From Phycisphaerae bacterium (GTDB lineage Bacteria; Planctomycetota; Phycisphaerae; Phycisphaerales; UBA1924): a stretch of DNA of 64,000 bases. Position 1 is the first letter of the stretch. Every line of letters starts with the position of its first letter. The DNA lies in the NCBI GenBank assembly GCA_030426605.1, contig JAUHXM010000001.1, positions 62,001-126,000 on the forward strand, in the 5' to 3' direction. Below, piece after piece: positions 53,175 to 61,932 of this stretch. A program made the translations under genes and the position numbers. The notes under the pieces were generated by a model. It was given only the letters and a program-made list of their open reading frames with translations. It had not been told where the DNA came from and did not search any database.

Positions 53175-54551
53175 TCAGTCCGGGTAATCGCCGATGAGCG
53201 TGCGCAGGCGGTTCTCGTTCAAGACGGGGACCGCCGTCGCCTGGGCCGTCGCGAGCAGCTCGTCGTACGCCTCAATCTTGTTGCGCAGCTCGGTGAACGC
53301 GAGCACCACCTCGAGCGGCGCGTCGGGGTCCGGCTCGGGCGGGAGCTCGGGACGCTCGCCCAGCACCAGGAAGTCGATGTTGCCCTCGATCGAGTCCACG
53401 ACCTCGCCGCCCCAGCGGACGATGAGCGCCTCGACGTCGTCGCGCTCGTGCGCCGTGGCGAGCCCGTCGTTGTTCCGGTCGAACAGCCCGTAGACGACCA
53501 TCTTGTACGTCTTGTTGGGGTCGTAGACGGCGTTGGCGACGACGTCGCCGCGGACGATCGGGTTGCCGCGCGACTCGGAGATGATCCGGGCCCGCGAGAA
53601 GTTGCCCTCGACGCGGGTGACCTCAACGACCGCCTTGGGCAGGTCGTAGATGCCGGTGGCCGGGTCGGGGCGGATCTCGGTGGCGTCGGAGAAGACGCCG
53701 AACGTCATCCCGAGGACGACCTTCTGACGGCGGCCGATCGAGAGGATCACCTCGTTGTTCGGCGCGTCCACGCGGTCGATGTTGCCATCGACGAGCGACG
53801 CCTCGTCGAGCGGGCGGATCGCGTTCGGGTCGCCGTCGGCACGCAGACGCCGGAGCTGGTCCTGCAGCACCAGGTTCTCGCGGCGGGTGGACTCGAGCTG
53901 GCCCTCGAGCTGGTCCTCACGCTGCTCGGCCTGATCGAGGATGTTGTTGATCTCGCCGCGGTACTTGTCCTCGAGCGCCTGGATCGCCTGCTCCATGCTG
54001 GCGAACTGGAGCCCATAGTCGCGGACCTGACCGCCGAGCACCTGGCCCGCGGCGTCGTACTCGCTGCTGAGCTCGTTGACCCGCATCGCCAGCGCCTCGC
54101 GCTCCTCATTGGCGGCGTCGAAGTCTGCCTGCGCCTGGGCGAGCTGGGCTACGAGCGACGCGATCTCGCGCTCACGCGTCGCGATGATCTCGATCATCGG
54201 GTTCGCGTCCGAGCCTTCGACGGTCGCCAGGCGGTTGCGGAGGTCCGCCGTCGTCGCGGTAGGCGAGCCGATCGCCATGTCCATCGTGTCGCGGACCTCG
54301 CGGACGAGGTAGCTCACGACGGACTCGCGGTTCGCGCGGGCGCGGTCGGCGATCGCCTGCACCGACTCGAGGTTGCGCTCGGCGGTTGTGATGTAGTCCC
54401 GGGCCGCCTCGGCGGCTTCTTCCGCCTGCCGGCGCTCCGAGTTCGCCCTGCCGTAGAACACCATCGTCAGCACGAACAACGCGAGGCAGAGCATGCCCAG
54501 CAGGGTGATCGTGACGGCGACGCCGACGCTCGCTCCGGTTCGTGCGGCCAT
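53175..54551 (-). CDS. membrane-anchored coiled-coil protein with BRCT-like C-terminal domain
   Basis: 458 residues from ATG 54551, with GGAG 9 nt upstream. One N-terminal helix (residues 8-32, VGVAVTITLLGMLCLALFVLTM), then coiled coil from 35 to about 250 (ERRQAEEAAEAARDYI and EDQLEGQLESTRRENLVLQDQL). Residues 260-360 are beta-rich (VDAPNNEVILSIGRRQKVVLGMTFGVF and AVVEVTRVEGNFSRARII), suggesting an SH3-like fold. The final part, AHERDDVEALIVRWGGEVVDSIEGNIDFLVLGERP, reads like a BRCT motif (GG plus the conserved TDYLVxG strand). BRCT is normally in DNA-repair proteins, so its presence on a membrane coiled-coil protein is unusual. Function unknown. Confidence 0.82.
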   Translation of the reverse strand: MAARTGASVGVAVTITLLGMLCLALFVLTMVFYGRANSERRQAEEAAEAARDYITTAERNLESVQAIADRARANRESVVSYLVREVRDTMDMAIGSPTATTADLRNRLATVEGSDANPMIEIIATREREIASLVAQLAQAQADFDAANEEREALAMRVNELSSEYDAAGQVLGGQVRDYGLQFASMEQAIQALEDKYRGEINNILDQAEQREDQLEGQLESTRRENLVLQDQLRRLRADGDPNAIRPLDEASLVDGNIDRVDAPNNEVILSIGRRQKVVLGMTFGVFSDATEIRPDPATGIYDLPKAVVEVTRVEGNFSRARIISESRGNPIVRGDVVANAVYDPNKTYKMVVYGLFDRNNDGLATAHERDDVEALIVRWGGEVVDSIEGNIDFLVLGERPELPPEPDPDAPLEVVLAFTELRNKIEAYDELLATAQATAVPVLNENRLRTLIGDYPD

Positions 54552-54727
54552 AAATCTCAGCTCCGTTCGGTGACCCCGCCCCCGCGGGAGACGCGTCCGC
54601 GCCCGTTCAACCCGGTTCGCACCCGAGGCGAATCGGGTTCCGAGCCCGGGAGGGCAAGTGTCTGGCACCGCGGGCCCCCGGTCAACCCCGCACACCCCGC
54701 CCACACCCATCCCACCCCCACGGGCGC

Positions 54728-54755
54728 AAAAAAGCCGGCCCCCGAGGGGGCCGGC
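54728..54755 (-). terminator. intrinsic terminator of the metalloprotease gene
   Basis: Perfect 10-bp GC stem (54734-54743 with 54746-54755), 2-nt loop, followed on the minus strand by six T (54733-54728). It is 37 nt past the stop of the metalloprotease gene. Confidence 0.9.
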
Positions 54756-54792
54756 AGCGGTTCAGACAGGATTCACCAGGTTGCCAGCGGGC

Positions 54793-57516
54793 TCACTGCC
54801 CGATCACGTACGCCGCGTCGAGCGTCCGGGCGATCCGCGTGCGGACGTCGTCCAGGTGGGCCTTGGTGTAGGTGCCCGGGTTCGAGCCCAGGGCCTCCTC
54901 GGCCATGCCATCGACCCGGCGGAGTTCCGCTGCCGCGAGCGTCGCGATCGTCCGGAGCGTCGGGCTCGAGCTGTCGAGCAGGGCGAGGGTGGTGAGGCGT
55001 GAGAGGTGCTCGCGCTGCAGCCCGCGCTGGAAGCTCGAGATCTCGTCGCCTCGCGAGACGTCGCCCAGGTCCGACCACGCCGCGTCCGTGACGGTCGTGA
55101 CGAGCTCGGCCATGGTGAACGGGTTCTCGTCCTGGGCCTTGTACTCGTTGTCGTAGACGCGGCGGAGGCGGGTGGGGTTCATGACGAGCGACATCGCCGC
55201 CGCCTGGATGCTGCCCACCATGTCGTGCACGGGGACGTTCGGGTCGGACATCAGCTCGTTGATGCCCGCCGGGTCCCACCAGTGCTCCTTGCCCATGTGG
55301 GCGAGCAGCTCTGGGGTGAGCCCGAAGGCGTCGTCGTCGAAGCTGCTCTCGAGGATGAGGGCGAGGGCCTCGCGCTGGCGGTCCGCCGGGACCTCCTCGA
55401 CCGGGACGCGCTCGCCCGGGTCGCCCTTGAAGTCGTTGTTGTAGAAGGACCCGCCGATCCACCCCGACGCGATGACCATCGCCTGGAAGTGGGTGTTGAG
55501 CAGCGAGTTGAACCGGCGCCGCGTCTCGGCCCAGCTCTCACCCTCCTTCACGATGTCCTCGACGAGGCGCGAGCGGAGGTCGGCCACGATGCCCAGGCGC
55601 GAGCGGGCGAACTGCAGGTTGTCCGCGCCCATGTCCCACGTCACGTTGCGCGGGTCGGACCCGGCCGACATCGCCTGCTGGGGCACCCAGATGTGCCCCG
55701 GCTCGGAGACGCGCTTGAGCGTCTCCTCGACCTTGTCTTCGGGGCCGTACCCGAACGCGATCGCCCACAGGTCGTACGGCCCGACCTCGGTCGTCGCGTA
55801 CGGGCCCTGCGCCTCGCCGAGCTCGTGGTTGAGGTTGACCGCCGCGTACTCCATGACCGACCCGATCATCGGACCCGAGAAATCGGGCGAGTTGATCTCC
55901 TCGAGGGTGTTGATCGTCGAGGACGTCATGTTGTGCTGCAGGCCCAGGCAGTGCCCGACCTCGTGCGCGCTGATGTACCGGATGATCTGCGAGTAGAAAA
56001 CCTCGGGGATGCCGTCGAGCAGGTTGTCGGGGTCGGCACCCGTGGGGAGATCGAGCAGCCCGGTCTGCAGCGCGGTGCCCGCGAGGGCGAAATCGACGGC
56101 GAGCATGTTGCCCATCTTGCACGCCGCGTTCACGTGGCTCGTGCCCGGCGTCCAGGGATGATCGGGCGAGCCGAACTCGACCTCGGTCGCTTTCTCCATG
56201 CGTTGCGAGCGCATCGCCATGCGGTGCGCGCGCCGCTCGGGCGAGGCGAGCCGGATCCGCGGGTCCCAGTCCGGGTGCTCCTCGAAGAACGCGAGCGTCT
56301 CGGGCCCGAACGCCTGCTCGGTGAAGTCGTCGGACAGGATCTCCAGGCTTGCGCGCAGCGAGCGCGTCAGCCCCTGGTGCCACACCACGTCGGCGTCGAG
56401 GATCTCGCCCGTCAGCGGGTTCGTGCGGCTCGGGCCGATCGCGTAGCCCTGGTTCGAGGCGTTCCAGCGGAAGAAGTTGTACCGCGCGTCCTCGGGGTCC
56501 TTGTCCATGTGGGCGCCGGTGACCGAGTCCTGCTGGTAGACCTCGAGGGCACCCACAATCCCGATCTCCTCGAACGCCTTGTTCCACATCTCGATCCCCT
56601 CGCGCACGTACCGGCGGTACTTCACAGGGGTCGTGTGCTCGATGTACCAGACCAGCGGCTCCTTGGGCGGGCTCATCTGCAGCTTCGGGTCCGCCTTCTC
56701 GATGTTCCAGCGGCTGATGTACCGGTCCGTGACCTTCGCGTTCGCGTCACGCGAGAAGTCCTGGTGCCAGTTGTAGAAGTACCCGACGCGCGGGTCCGCG
56801 TGGCGCGGCTTGTACCCGGGCGTGCCCTCGAGGTTCCCGATCGAGTACGACAGCCGCACGATCTGGCCCGAGCCGGGACGCGGCGCCTGGTACTCGAACA
56901 CGATGTTGTCCGGGAAGGCCTTCGCCTTCGTCAGCTTCGCCAGGCGCGCGTCGATCGGCCCGCCCGACGACCCGTACCCGCCCCAGGGCGAGCCCGGGAA
57001 GAACGTCGCCGCCTGCTGCGTCGCGATGCCGCCCAGGTCGATCACCGGGCGACCGTCCTTCGTCTCCGACACGATGGGCGTCGAGAGCAGCACGCGGCCC
57101 GTGTAGAGCTGCTCGTTGGAGTCCTGGGCCTGCTTGTCGCCGTCGGTGCGGACCGACAGGTTCGGCGCGACAAGCATGAGCTGCTTGTCAACGCGCTCCC
57201 ACTGGACGTAGTGCGTCGGGCCCATGACGCCCGCGTGCGCGTCGCCGCCCGAGACGGTGCAGGCGATCATGATCATCTTCTTGTCGTACCCGCGCGGCAG
57301 GGCGGCCAGGAGCTTCCCGCTCTCGCGGTCCTCGTAGAGCTCCCAGAGCGGGTCGGACCCGTCGGCCGTCGAGACGACCTTGCTCAGCCCCTCGGTGACC
57401 TTCTCGATCGGGGGGAAGTCCGGCTTGTCGTCGGCGTACACCGGGGTCACCCCGCCGGCGAGCGTCAACATCATCGCGACGACGGCTGCGCCGCCCGCAC
57501 GCTTCATACTCCGCAT
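54793..57516 (-). CDS. large exported zinc metalloprotease (DUF5117/DUF4953 type)
   Basis: 907 residues. Signal peptide in MRSMKRAGGAAVVAMMLTLAGG with cleavage near VYA; GGAG is 8 nt upstream of ATG 57516. The middle region resembles DUF5117 (VTEGLSKVVSTADGSDPLWELYED, then RLSYSIGNLEGTPGYKPRHADPRVGYF and REGIEMWNKAFEEIGI). The active site is HEVGHCLGLQHN with H518, E519, H522 and H528, the HExxHxxGxxH zinc signature of metzincin-like proteases, and a Met (MEYAAVN, SVMEYA) follows as in a Met-turn. Closely related proteins are frequent in planctomycetes and Bacteroidetes and are predicted to be secreted or periplasmic. The following 350 residues are helical and of unknown role. Confidence 0.92.
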   Translation of the reverse strand: MRSMKRAGGAAVVAMMLTLAGGVTPVYADDKPDFPPIEKVTEGLSKVVSTADGSDPLWELYEDRESGKLLAALPRGYDKKMIMIACTVSGGDAHAGVMGPTHYVQWERVDKQLMLVAPNLSVRTDGDKQAQDSNEQLYTGRVLLSTPIVSETKDGRPVIDLGGIATQQAATFFPGSPWGGYGSSGGPIDARLAKLTKAKAFPDNIVFEYQAPRPGSGQIVRLSYSIGNLEGTPGYKPRHADPRVGYFYNWHQDFSRDANAKVTDRYISRWNIEKADPKLQMSPPKEPLVWYIEHTTPVKYRRYVREGIEMWNKAFEEIGIVGALEVYQQDSVTGAHMDKDPEDARYNFFRWNASNQGYAIGPSRTNPLTGEILDADVVWHQGLTRSLRASLEILSDDFTEQAFGPETLAFFEEHPDWDPRIRLASPERRAHRMAMRSQRMEKATEVEFGSPDHPWTPGTSHVNAACKMGNMLAVDFALAGTALQTGLLDLPTGADPDNLLDGIPEVFYSQIIRYISAHEVGHCLGLQHNMTSSTINTLEEINSPDFSGPMIGSVMEYAAVNLNHELGEAQGPYATTEVGPYDLWAIAFGYGPEDKVEETLKRVSEPGHIWVPQQAMSAGSDPRNVTWDMGADNLQFARSRLGIVADLRSRLVEDIVKEGESWAETRRRFNSLLNTHFQAMVIASGWIGGSFYNNDFKGDPGERVPVEEVPADRQREALALILESSFDDDAFGLTPELLAHMGKEHWWDPAGINELMSDPNVPVHDMVGSIQAAAMSLVMNPTRLRRVYDNEYKAQDENPFTMAELVTTVTDAAWSDLGDVSRGDEISSFQRGLQREHLSRLTTLALLDSSSPTLRTIATLAAAELRRVDGMAEEALGSNPGTYTKAHLDDVRTRIARTLDAAYVIGQ

Positions 57517-57850
57517 GGTCCATCTCCGTAATCGCGGGCCCGCGGCCCTGAGCGCTTCGTCGGCGGGCACAGCCCCTCTGGCACCGTGGGAGCCCCACGG
57601 CGCCGGCTCCGCCGCACGCGCGCCCGACATCGACGCCTACCAAGATCGAGCGTGAATGGTTGCGTGCGAGCGCTGTCCCGCGGGGCCCACCCCTTCGGTG
57701 CGGCACCCACGCCGACCCCGAATCACCCCCCAAGCCGGTCATGCCCGCTTCTGCGTGTTTGGTTTATATGCGGGCTCGCCACAACCCCCCTTAACGCTTT
57801 CTTTGCGCAGTGCTTATGCTTTGTTCGGAGTCACGCCGAATCGGGGTGCC
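57517..57850 (+). other. 334-nt divergent region between metalloprotease and MgtC genes
   Basis: Less GC-rich than the rest, particularly at 57750-57840. On the plus strand TTAACG (57791-57796) and TATGCT (57815-57820), 18 nt apart, form the most convincing sigma70-type promoter in the window, for the mgtC pair; a TTATAT stretch lies further upstream. The left part also carries readable but unconvincing extensions of the metalloprotease frame. No RNA gene is recognised. Confidence 0.45.
57791..57820 (+). promoter_or_regulatory. sigma70-type promoter of the mgtC pair
   Basis: TTAACG (4 of 6 to the -35 consensus), 18-nt spacer, TATGCT (4 of 6 to the -10 consensus). 30 nt upstream of the ATG at 57851, leaving a short leader. 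Confidence 0.45.
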
Positions 57851-58381
57851 ATGCTGCAGGAGATGACGGACATCGAACCCGACACCGCGCTGGGCGTTGC
57901 GACGATCGCGAGCCGCCTGGGGCTCGCGGTGCTCTTCGGCGCGGTCGTCGGGTTCGAGCGCAAGATCGCCGACAAGCCCGCGGACGTGCGCACGATGGTG
58001 ATGATCAGCGCCGGCGCCGCGGCGTTTGCGCTCATGGGCGTCCAGATCACCGCTGGCGTGTCCGCGAACACGGGCATCCAGGCGGACCCGACGCGCGTGC
58101 TCGCGTACATCATCTCGGGCGTGGGTTTCCTGGGCGCGGGCGCGATCCTGCACTCGAAGAAAACGATCCGTGGGATGACGACCGCCGCGGCGATCTGGGC
58201 GGCCGCGGCGATCGGCGCGGCGTGCGGGCTTGGGCTCCTCACGATCGCGACGTCGCTGTTCGTCGTTGTCTTCGCGATGCTCTGGTTGCCCTGGACGGCG
58301 CGTTTCGTCGGGCTCGACAACGGCGACGACGATTCGGACGAGCTCGACGCCGAATCCACGCGCTGGCGTGCCGGCGGGTAG
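57851..58381 (+). CDS. MgtC/SapB-family membrane protein, first copy
   Basis: 176 residues, five membrane helices. Family sequence: LGLAVLFGAVVGFERKIADKPADVRTMVMISAGAAAFALMG, then ISGVGFLGAGAILHSKKTIRGMTTAAAIWAAAAIGAACGLG. The conserved basic-acid signature G-x-ERK-x-x-x-K-PAGVRT is present with D in place of G. MgtC proteins help bacteria live at low magnesium or in host-like conditions, probably by affecting the F-ATPase or membrane potential. The C-terminal extracytoplasmic tail is short and acidic. The second copy begins 16 nt after the stop. Confidence 0.93.
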   Translation: MLQEMTDIEPDTALGVATIASRLGLAVLFGAVVGFERKIADKPADVRTMVMISAGAAAFALMGVQITAGVSANTGIQADPTRVLAYIISGVGFLGAGAILHSKKTIRGMTTAAAIWAAAAIGAACGLGLLTIATSLFVVVFAMLWLPWTARFVGLDNGDDDSDELDAESTRWRAGG

Positions 58382-58397
58382 GCTGAGGCGCGCCGTG

Positions 58398-58865
58398 ATG
58401 ATCGAGCCGCTGACCGAATTTGAGATCTTCGTCCGCGCCGCCGTCGCCGCCGCCCTCGGGCTCGCGATCGGGTGGGACCGCGAAAAGAAAGAGAAGGCCG
58501 CGGGCGTGCGCACGATGGCGCTCGTGTCGCTCGGGTGCGCGGGGTTGGTGATCGCCGGGTTCGAGATCACCGCCCGGTTCGCGCATACCGACGCGACACT
58601 CGACCTCCTGCGGCTCGTCTCAGGGGTCGCGGGCGGCGTCGGCTTCCTCGGCGCCGGGGCGATCATCCAGTCGCGCGGCGAGATCCGCGGCATGACGACC
58701 GCGGCGTCCATCTGGGCCGCCGCCGGCATCGGCGTTGCGTGCGGCGCGGGCCTGTTCACGCTCGCCGGGATCCTGTGCGGGCTCGTGCTGGCGGTGCTCG
58801 TGGTCGTGACCATGTTCAAGGGCAGCGTCCTGCCCGACCGCGAGGACGCCAAGAGCGAGGGCTGA
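58398..58865 (+). CDS. MgtC/SapB-family membrane protein, second copy
   Basis: 155 residues from ATG 58398, with a GTG codon directly before it. Same family pattern as the preceding gene: AAVAAALGLAIGWDREKKEKAAGVRTMALVSLGCAGLVI, then GVAGGVGFLGAGAIIQSRGEIRGMTTAASIWAAAGIGVACG. Here the glycine of AGVRT is conserved. The two copies are clearly different in sequence, so the duplication is old or the pair is a heterodimer like some two-gene mgtC loci. TAGGCT (58379-58384) is 10 nt before the GTG but overlaps the stop of copy one. Confidence 0.92.
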   Translation: MIEPLTEFEIFVRAAVAAALGLAIGWDREKKEKAAGVRTMALVSLGCAGLVIAGFEITARFAHTDATLDLLRLVSGVAGGVGFLGAGAIIQSRGEIRGMTTAASIWAAAGIGVACGAGLFTLAGILCGLVLAVLVVVTMFKGSVLPDREDAKSEG

Positions 58866-58913
58866 ACGACCGATCCGGCGCCGCACCGTGCCGCCCGTTC
58901 GCGGCGGCACCGC

Positions 58914-59447
58914 TCAGCGTGCCGGCGGCCGCAGAATGCCCATGTCGTCCCGCCAGGGCCCGACACGCTCCGCGTACCGACCGGCGAGCCCTTTGCAGAT
59001 CTGCGACGTGTGGTGCAGGTCGTGCGCCGCCCACGCGCTGACGAGCTCGCCGAGCGTGACACGCCCGAGGCTCGGGTGTGTGCCGGCGCGTTCGAGGTCG
59101 GCCGCGGTCAGACTCAGCCCATCGAGAACCGCGACGCTTTCGGCGCGCAGATTCACGAACTCCTCGAGCAGCTCCGCGGCCGGCGGCCCGTCCGAGGGCT
59201 CGATCGTCGCGTTGTGGTCGAACGCGTCGAACGGGCGCGCCTCCCCGTGCTCGAGGATGATGCGGATGCGCGGCACCCAGTCCTCGCGCTCGTTGATCAC
59301 CAGGTGCCCCAGCACGTGGTACGGGCTGAACGAGCCCGGCGCGTACCGACGCGTCGCGGCGGCGTCATCCAGCCCTTCCAGCAACGCGCGGAGCACGCCC
59401 GGCGTGCGCGCGATCGTCGCCCGTGCGTCGGCGAGCGCGCTCAACAA
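58914..59447 (-). CDS. DinB-like four-helix metal-binding protein
   Basis: 177 residues. DinB/YfiT superfamily: LVALLEGLDD-like first helix, PYHVLGHLVINEREDWVPRI with the first His, AESVAVLDGL, and WAAHDLHHTSQICKGLAGRY with the C-terminal His pair. These three His normally bind a metal. Members act as thiol-dependent transferases or hydrolases; the substrate is not predictable. The start at TTG 59447 overlaps the last bases of the PEP-CTERM gene. The gene runs the same way and is probably translated with it. Confidence 0.88.
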   Translation of the reverse strand: MLSALADARATIARTPGVLRALLEGLDDAAATRRYAPGSFSPYHVLGHLVINEREDWVPRIRIILEHGEARPFDAFDHNATIEPSDGPPAAELLEEFVNLRAESVAVLDGLSLTAADLERAGTHPSLGRVTLGELVSAWAAHDLHHTSQICKGLAGRYAERVGPWRDDMGILRPPAR

Positions 59448-60148
59448 CGCCGGCGTCTGACGGCGAACAGACCGGCGACCCCGATCGTCAACGCCGGCCC
59501 CGGTGCGGGAAAGATCCGGAGCTCCGCGTCGCCCGAAGCGTTCCCGCTGGTGTACACGCGGAACCGGTAGTCGCCCGCGTCGAGCGTCCCGCTGGCAACA
59601 ACTCCCGCGGAGTCGAACGGAGAGATCGAGTAGATCAACCCGCCGCCGACTTCTTGGAGCACAAGGCTGCCGCTGCCCGTGTCGTTGTCATACGCGAAGG
59701 AATACAGCTCGAGCTCGAACGACATGGACGCCGTGAGCGTGAACGCGAGCTCTGCGACGGCGGTTGGGCCGTACGGGAAGTCGTAGGCGGGGTTCACGCT
59801 CGCGCTGGCGGCCAGCCGCGTGTCGAGTCCGCCGCCCGCGGTCTCGGTCGCGACGCCGGACACGGTGACGTCCTCGCGCGGGTAGGGGAACCCGAACTGA
59901 GCGCCCCCCATCGCGGACTGGCTGAAGGGCGCGATGCCCAGCCCGCCCGATACATCGAACGAGTTGTTGCCGACGCTCACGTAATTCGGGCTGCCGTAGA
60001 CATACGTGCCGTCCCATTGGTACTCGTCGGAGACATCCCCGGTGAACCTGAACAGCTCGTTGACCACCTCTCCGCGCGCGTCGGCCCCGGCCAGGCCGGC
60101 ACAGAAGATGGCGCCGCCGAACAGCATGCCTCGAATCGCAATGCTCAT
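59441..60148 (-). CDS. secreted protein with PEP-CTERM-like C-terminal sorting signal
   Basis: 235 residues. N-terminal signal peptide (IAIRGMLFGGAIFCAGLAGADA), a beta-rich middle (FDVSGGLGIAPFSQSAMGGAQFGFPYP and AELAFTLTASMSFELELYSF), and the end FPAPGPALTIGVAGLFAVRRRRC, which has the Pro-Ala-Pro motif, hydrophobic helix and basic cluster of PEP-CTERM proteins, with an unusual terminal Cys. Such signals are processed by exosortase EpsH/XrtA; none is in the window. ATG 60148 has GAGGG 8 nt upstream. Probably an outer-surface or matrix protein. It ends inside the start of the DinB-like gene (7-nt overlap). Confidence 0.88.
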   Translation of the reverse strand: MSIAIRGMLFGGAIFCAGLAGADARGEVVNELFRFTGDVSDEYQWDGTYVYGSPNYVSVGNNSFDVSGGLGIAPFSQSAMGGAQFGFPYPREDVTVSGVATETAGGGLDTRLAASASVNPAYDFPYGPTAVAELAFTLTASMSFELELYSFAYDNDTGSGSLVLQEVGGGLIYSISPFDSAGVVASGTLDAGDYRFRVYTSGNASGDAELRIFPAPGPALTIGVAGLFAVRRRRC

Positions 60149-60302
60149 GATGCGTCCCTCGATTGTGGGCGGCCGCACGAGGTGGTCGTTGCCCGCCTTC
60201 CCGCTGCCGTACCCCCGCCCAAAGGTACCGCCGGCCGGGGCGGGCGGCAAACCAATATTGGAACTTGCCCGCTAAGAACGCGCCAATCCGGGCGGGGATG
60301 CT

Positions 60303-61880
60303 CTACACGCCCCGGTCGCTCGTCCCCAACGATTCCAACTCGTCCGCGTACCGCTCGCGCAGCGGCTCGACGACCTCCGCCAGGAACCGCTCGGTCTGCT
60401 CGACCGCGCGCCCGACGTACTTCATCGGGTCCAAGAGAGCTTCCTCGGTCAGCAGGTGGTGCACGCTCTTGAACGCGTCATCGCCCCGCAGGCGCTCGAT
60501 CAGGTCGTTGTCGAGCCCTTCGGACTTCACCCGCATGCCGGCGGCCTGCGCGTGCACGCGGATCTTCTCGTGCAGCTCCTGCCGGTCGCCGCCCGCCTTG
60601 ACGGCCTCCATCAGGATGTTCTCCGTCGCCAGAAACGGCAGCTCGGCCATCAGGTTCTTGCGGACCATCGCCTCGTGCACCACCAGCCCGCTCGCGACCT
60701 GATGCATGAGGTCGAGCGCGCCGTCGAGGGCGAGGAACGCCTCGGGCAGGCTCAGCCGCCGGTTCGACGAGTCGTCCAGCGTCCGCTCGAGCCACTGCGT
60801 CGCGGCGGTGTCGTAGGCGTTGCCCACGAGGTTCATCACGAAGCGCGTGAGGCCGCAGATCCGCTCGCACTTCATCGGGTTGCGCTTGTAGGGCATGGCC
60901 GACGAGCCGATCTGCTTGTCGCCGAAGGGCTCGTCGAGCTCCTTGCGGTTGGAGAGCAGGCGGATGTCGGTGGCGATCTTGTGGAGGACGGCGGCGATTG
61001 ATGCGAGGTCGGCGAGGATGAACGTATCAATGACACGCGGGTAAGTCTGCCCGGTCAGATACTCGCTCGTGGTACTCGCACCAAAGTCTCTGTCCCACCG
61101 TGCTTCCTGAGCATCGTTCATGCCACCCGGCTTCGGCCAATGCCACAGCCGAAGAATGACATTGGTGCTCAGGCGATCAACTCGATCCCCCGAGTTCTCA
61201 AACAGATTGAGGTAAGACGCTTGGGTTCCCGTTGCGCCCCGAATACCGCGGGACATGAGCATGAGCTGTTTGTAATTGTCATCGTGCTTGCCAGCACCGT
61301 CACGGTAATAATCGTCATAGACCTCGAGCCGACGTTGGGCGAGTGCGAGATCACTCGCCCAGCCCGCGAACCGACGTCCCACCGTAACCGGTTGCGCAAC
61401 CTGATAATGGGTAAATCCAAGCGTGGGGATCGACTTATGGCGATCCGCTTCTCCCGCGATGCCCTCTGTTGCTCGTACCGATTTGGTGTGGAGCAACTGG
61501 ATGCTCTCAAAGAGGCACATCAAGTCCGCGTTGCACACCACGTCCTGGCTCGTGCACCCGAGGTGGATGATCGGCTTCGCCTTTGGGCAGCTCTCGCCCA
61601 GGCAGTGCACGTGGGCCATCACGTCGTGCCGCAGCTCGCGCTCCAGCTCCGCCGCCCGCGCGAGCTCGGCGTCCGTGATGCCCCGCTCGACGACGCCCCG
61701 CAGCGCGGCGACCTGCTCTTCAGAGATGTCCAGCCCGCACGCCCGCTGCGCCTCGGCGACGGCGAGCCAGATCCGCCGCCACGTATCGAACTTGTGCCGC
61801 GCCGACCAGATCCGCAGCATCTCCGGGCTCGCGTTCCGGCTCGCCAGGGGCGACGTGTACGTGTCGTAGGGGCTCGTCAT
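60303..61880 (-). CDS. purB: adenylosuccinate lyase, eukaryote-like form with compositionally distinct central part
   Basis: Fumarate-releasing enzyme of purine synthesis (SAICAR to AICAR and adenylosuccinate to AMP). 525 residues, closer to the long eukaryote-like form than to the 430-455-residue bacterial one. The family signature SSAMPYKRNPMKCERI is intact, as are LGCTSQDVVCNADL, GFTHYQVAQPVTVGRRF and GATGTQASYLNLFE. The middle third (residues about 120-285, 61025-61520) is less GC-rich than the ends and contains insertion-like stretches (YRDGAGKHDDNYKQ and LRLWHWPKPGGMNDAQEARWDR). ATG 61880 (MTSPYDTY) is 5 nt after TACCCT. Divergent from the OsmC-like gene. Confidence 0.95.
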   Translation of the reverse strand: MTSPYDTYTSPLASRNASPEMLRIWSARHKFDTWRRIWLAVAEAQRACGLDISEEQVAALRGVVERGITDAELARAAELERELRHDVMAHVHCLGESCPKAKPIIHLGCTSQDVVCNADLMCLFESIQLLHTKSVRATEGIAGEADRHKSIPTLGFTHYQVAQPVTVGRRFAGWASDLALAQRRLEVYDDYYRDGAGKHDDNYKQLMLMSRGIRGATGTQASYLNLFENSGDRVDRLSTNVILRLWHWPKPGGMNDAQEARWDRDFGASTTSEYLTGQTYPRVIDTFILADLASIAAVLHKIATDIRLLSNRKELDEPFGDKQIGSSAMPYKRNPMKCERICGLTRFVMNLVGNAYDTAATQWLERTLDDSSNRRLSLPEAFLALDGALDLMHQVASGLVVHEAMVRKNLMAELPFLATENILMEAVKAGGDRQELHEKIRVHAQAAGMRVKSEGLDNDLIERLRGDDAFKSVHHLLTEEALLDPMKYVGRAVEQTERFLAEVVEPLRERYADELESLGTSDRGV

Positions 61881-61885
61881 GCCCA

Positions 61886-61891
61886 AGGGTA
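61886..61891 (-). promoter_or_regulatory. -10-like TACCCT before purB
   Basis: TANNNT hexamer 5 nt upstream of the purB ATG at 61880. Confidence 0.45.
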
Positions 61892-61932
61892 GACGCGGCG
61901 CGGTCTAGGATGGCGCTCACGGAGGGCACACC

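Noticed and set aside
57517..57630. A longer N-terminus of the metalloprotease
   Set aside because: The added residues are Ala/Arg/Gly-rich without signal character; the signal peptide starts at 57516 with a ribosome site.
60252..60261. CCAATATTGG perfect palindrome in the purB to PEP-CTERM gap as an operator
   Set aside because: Only 10 bp and single; no regulator nearby to support it. Could be chance in an AT-rich spot.
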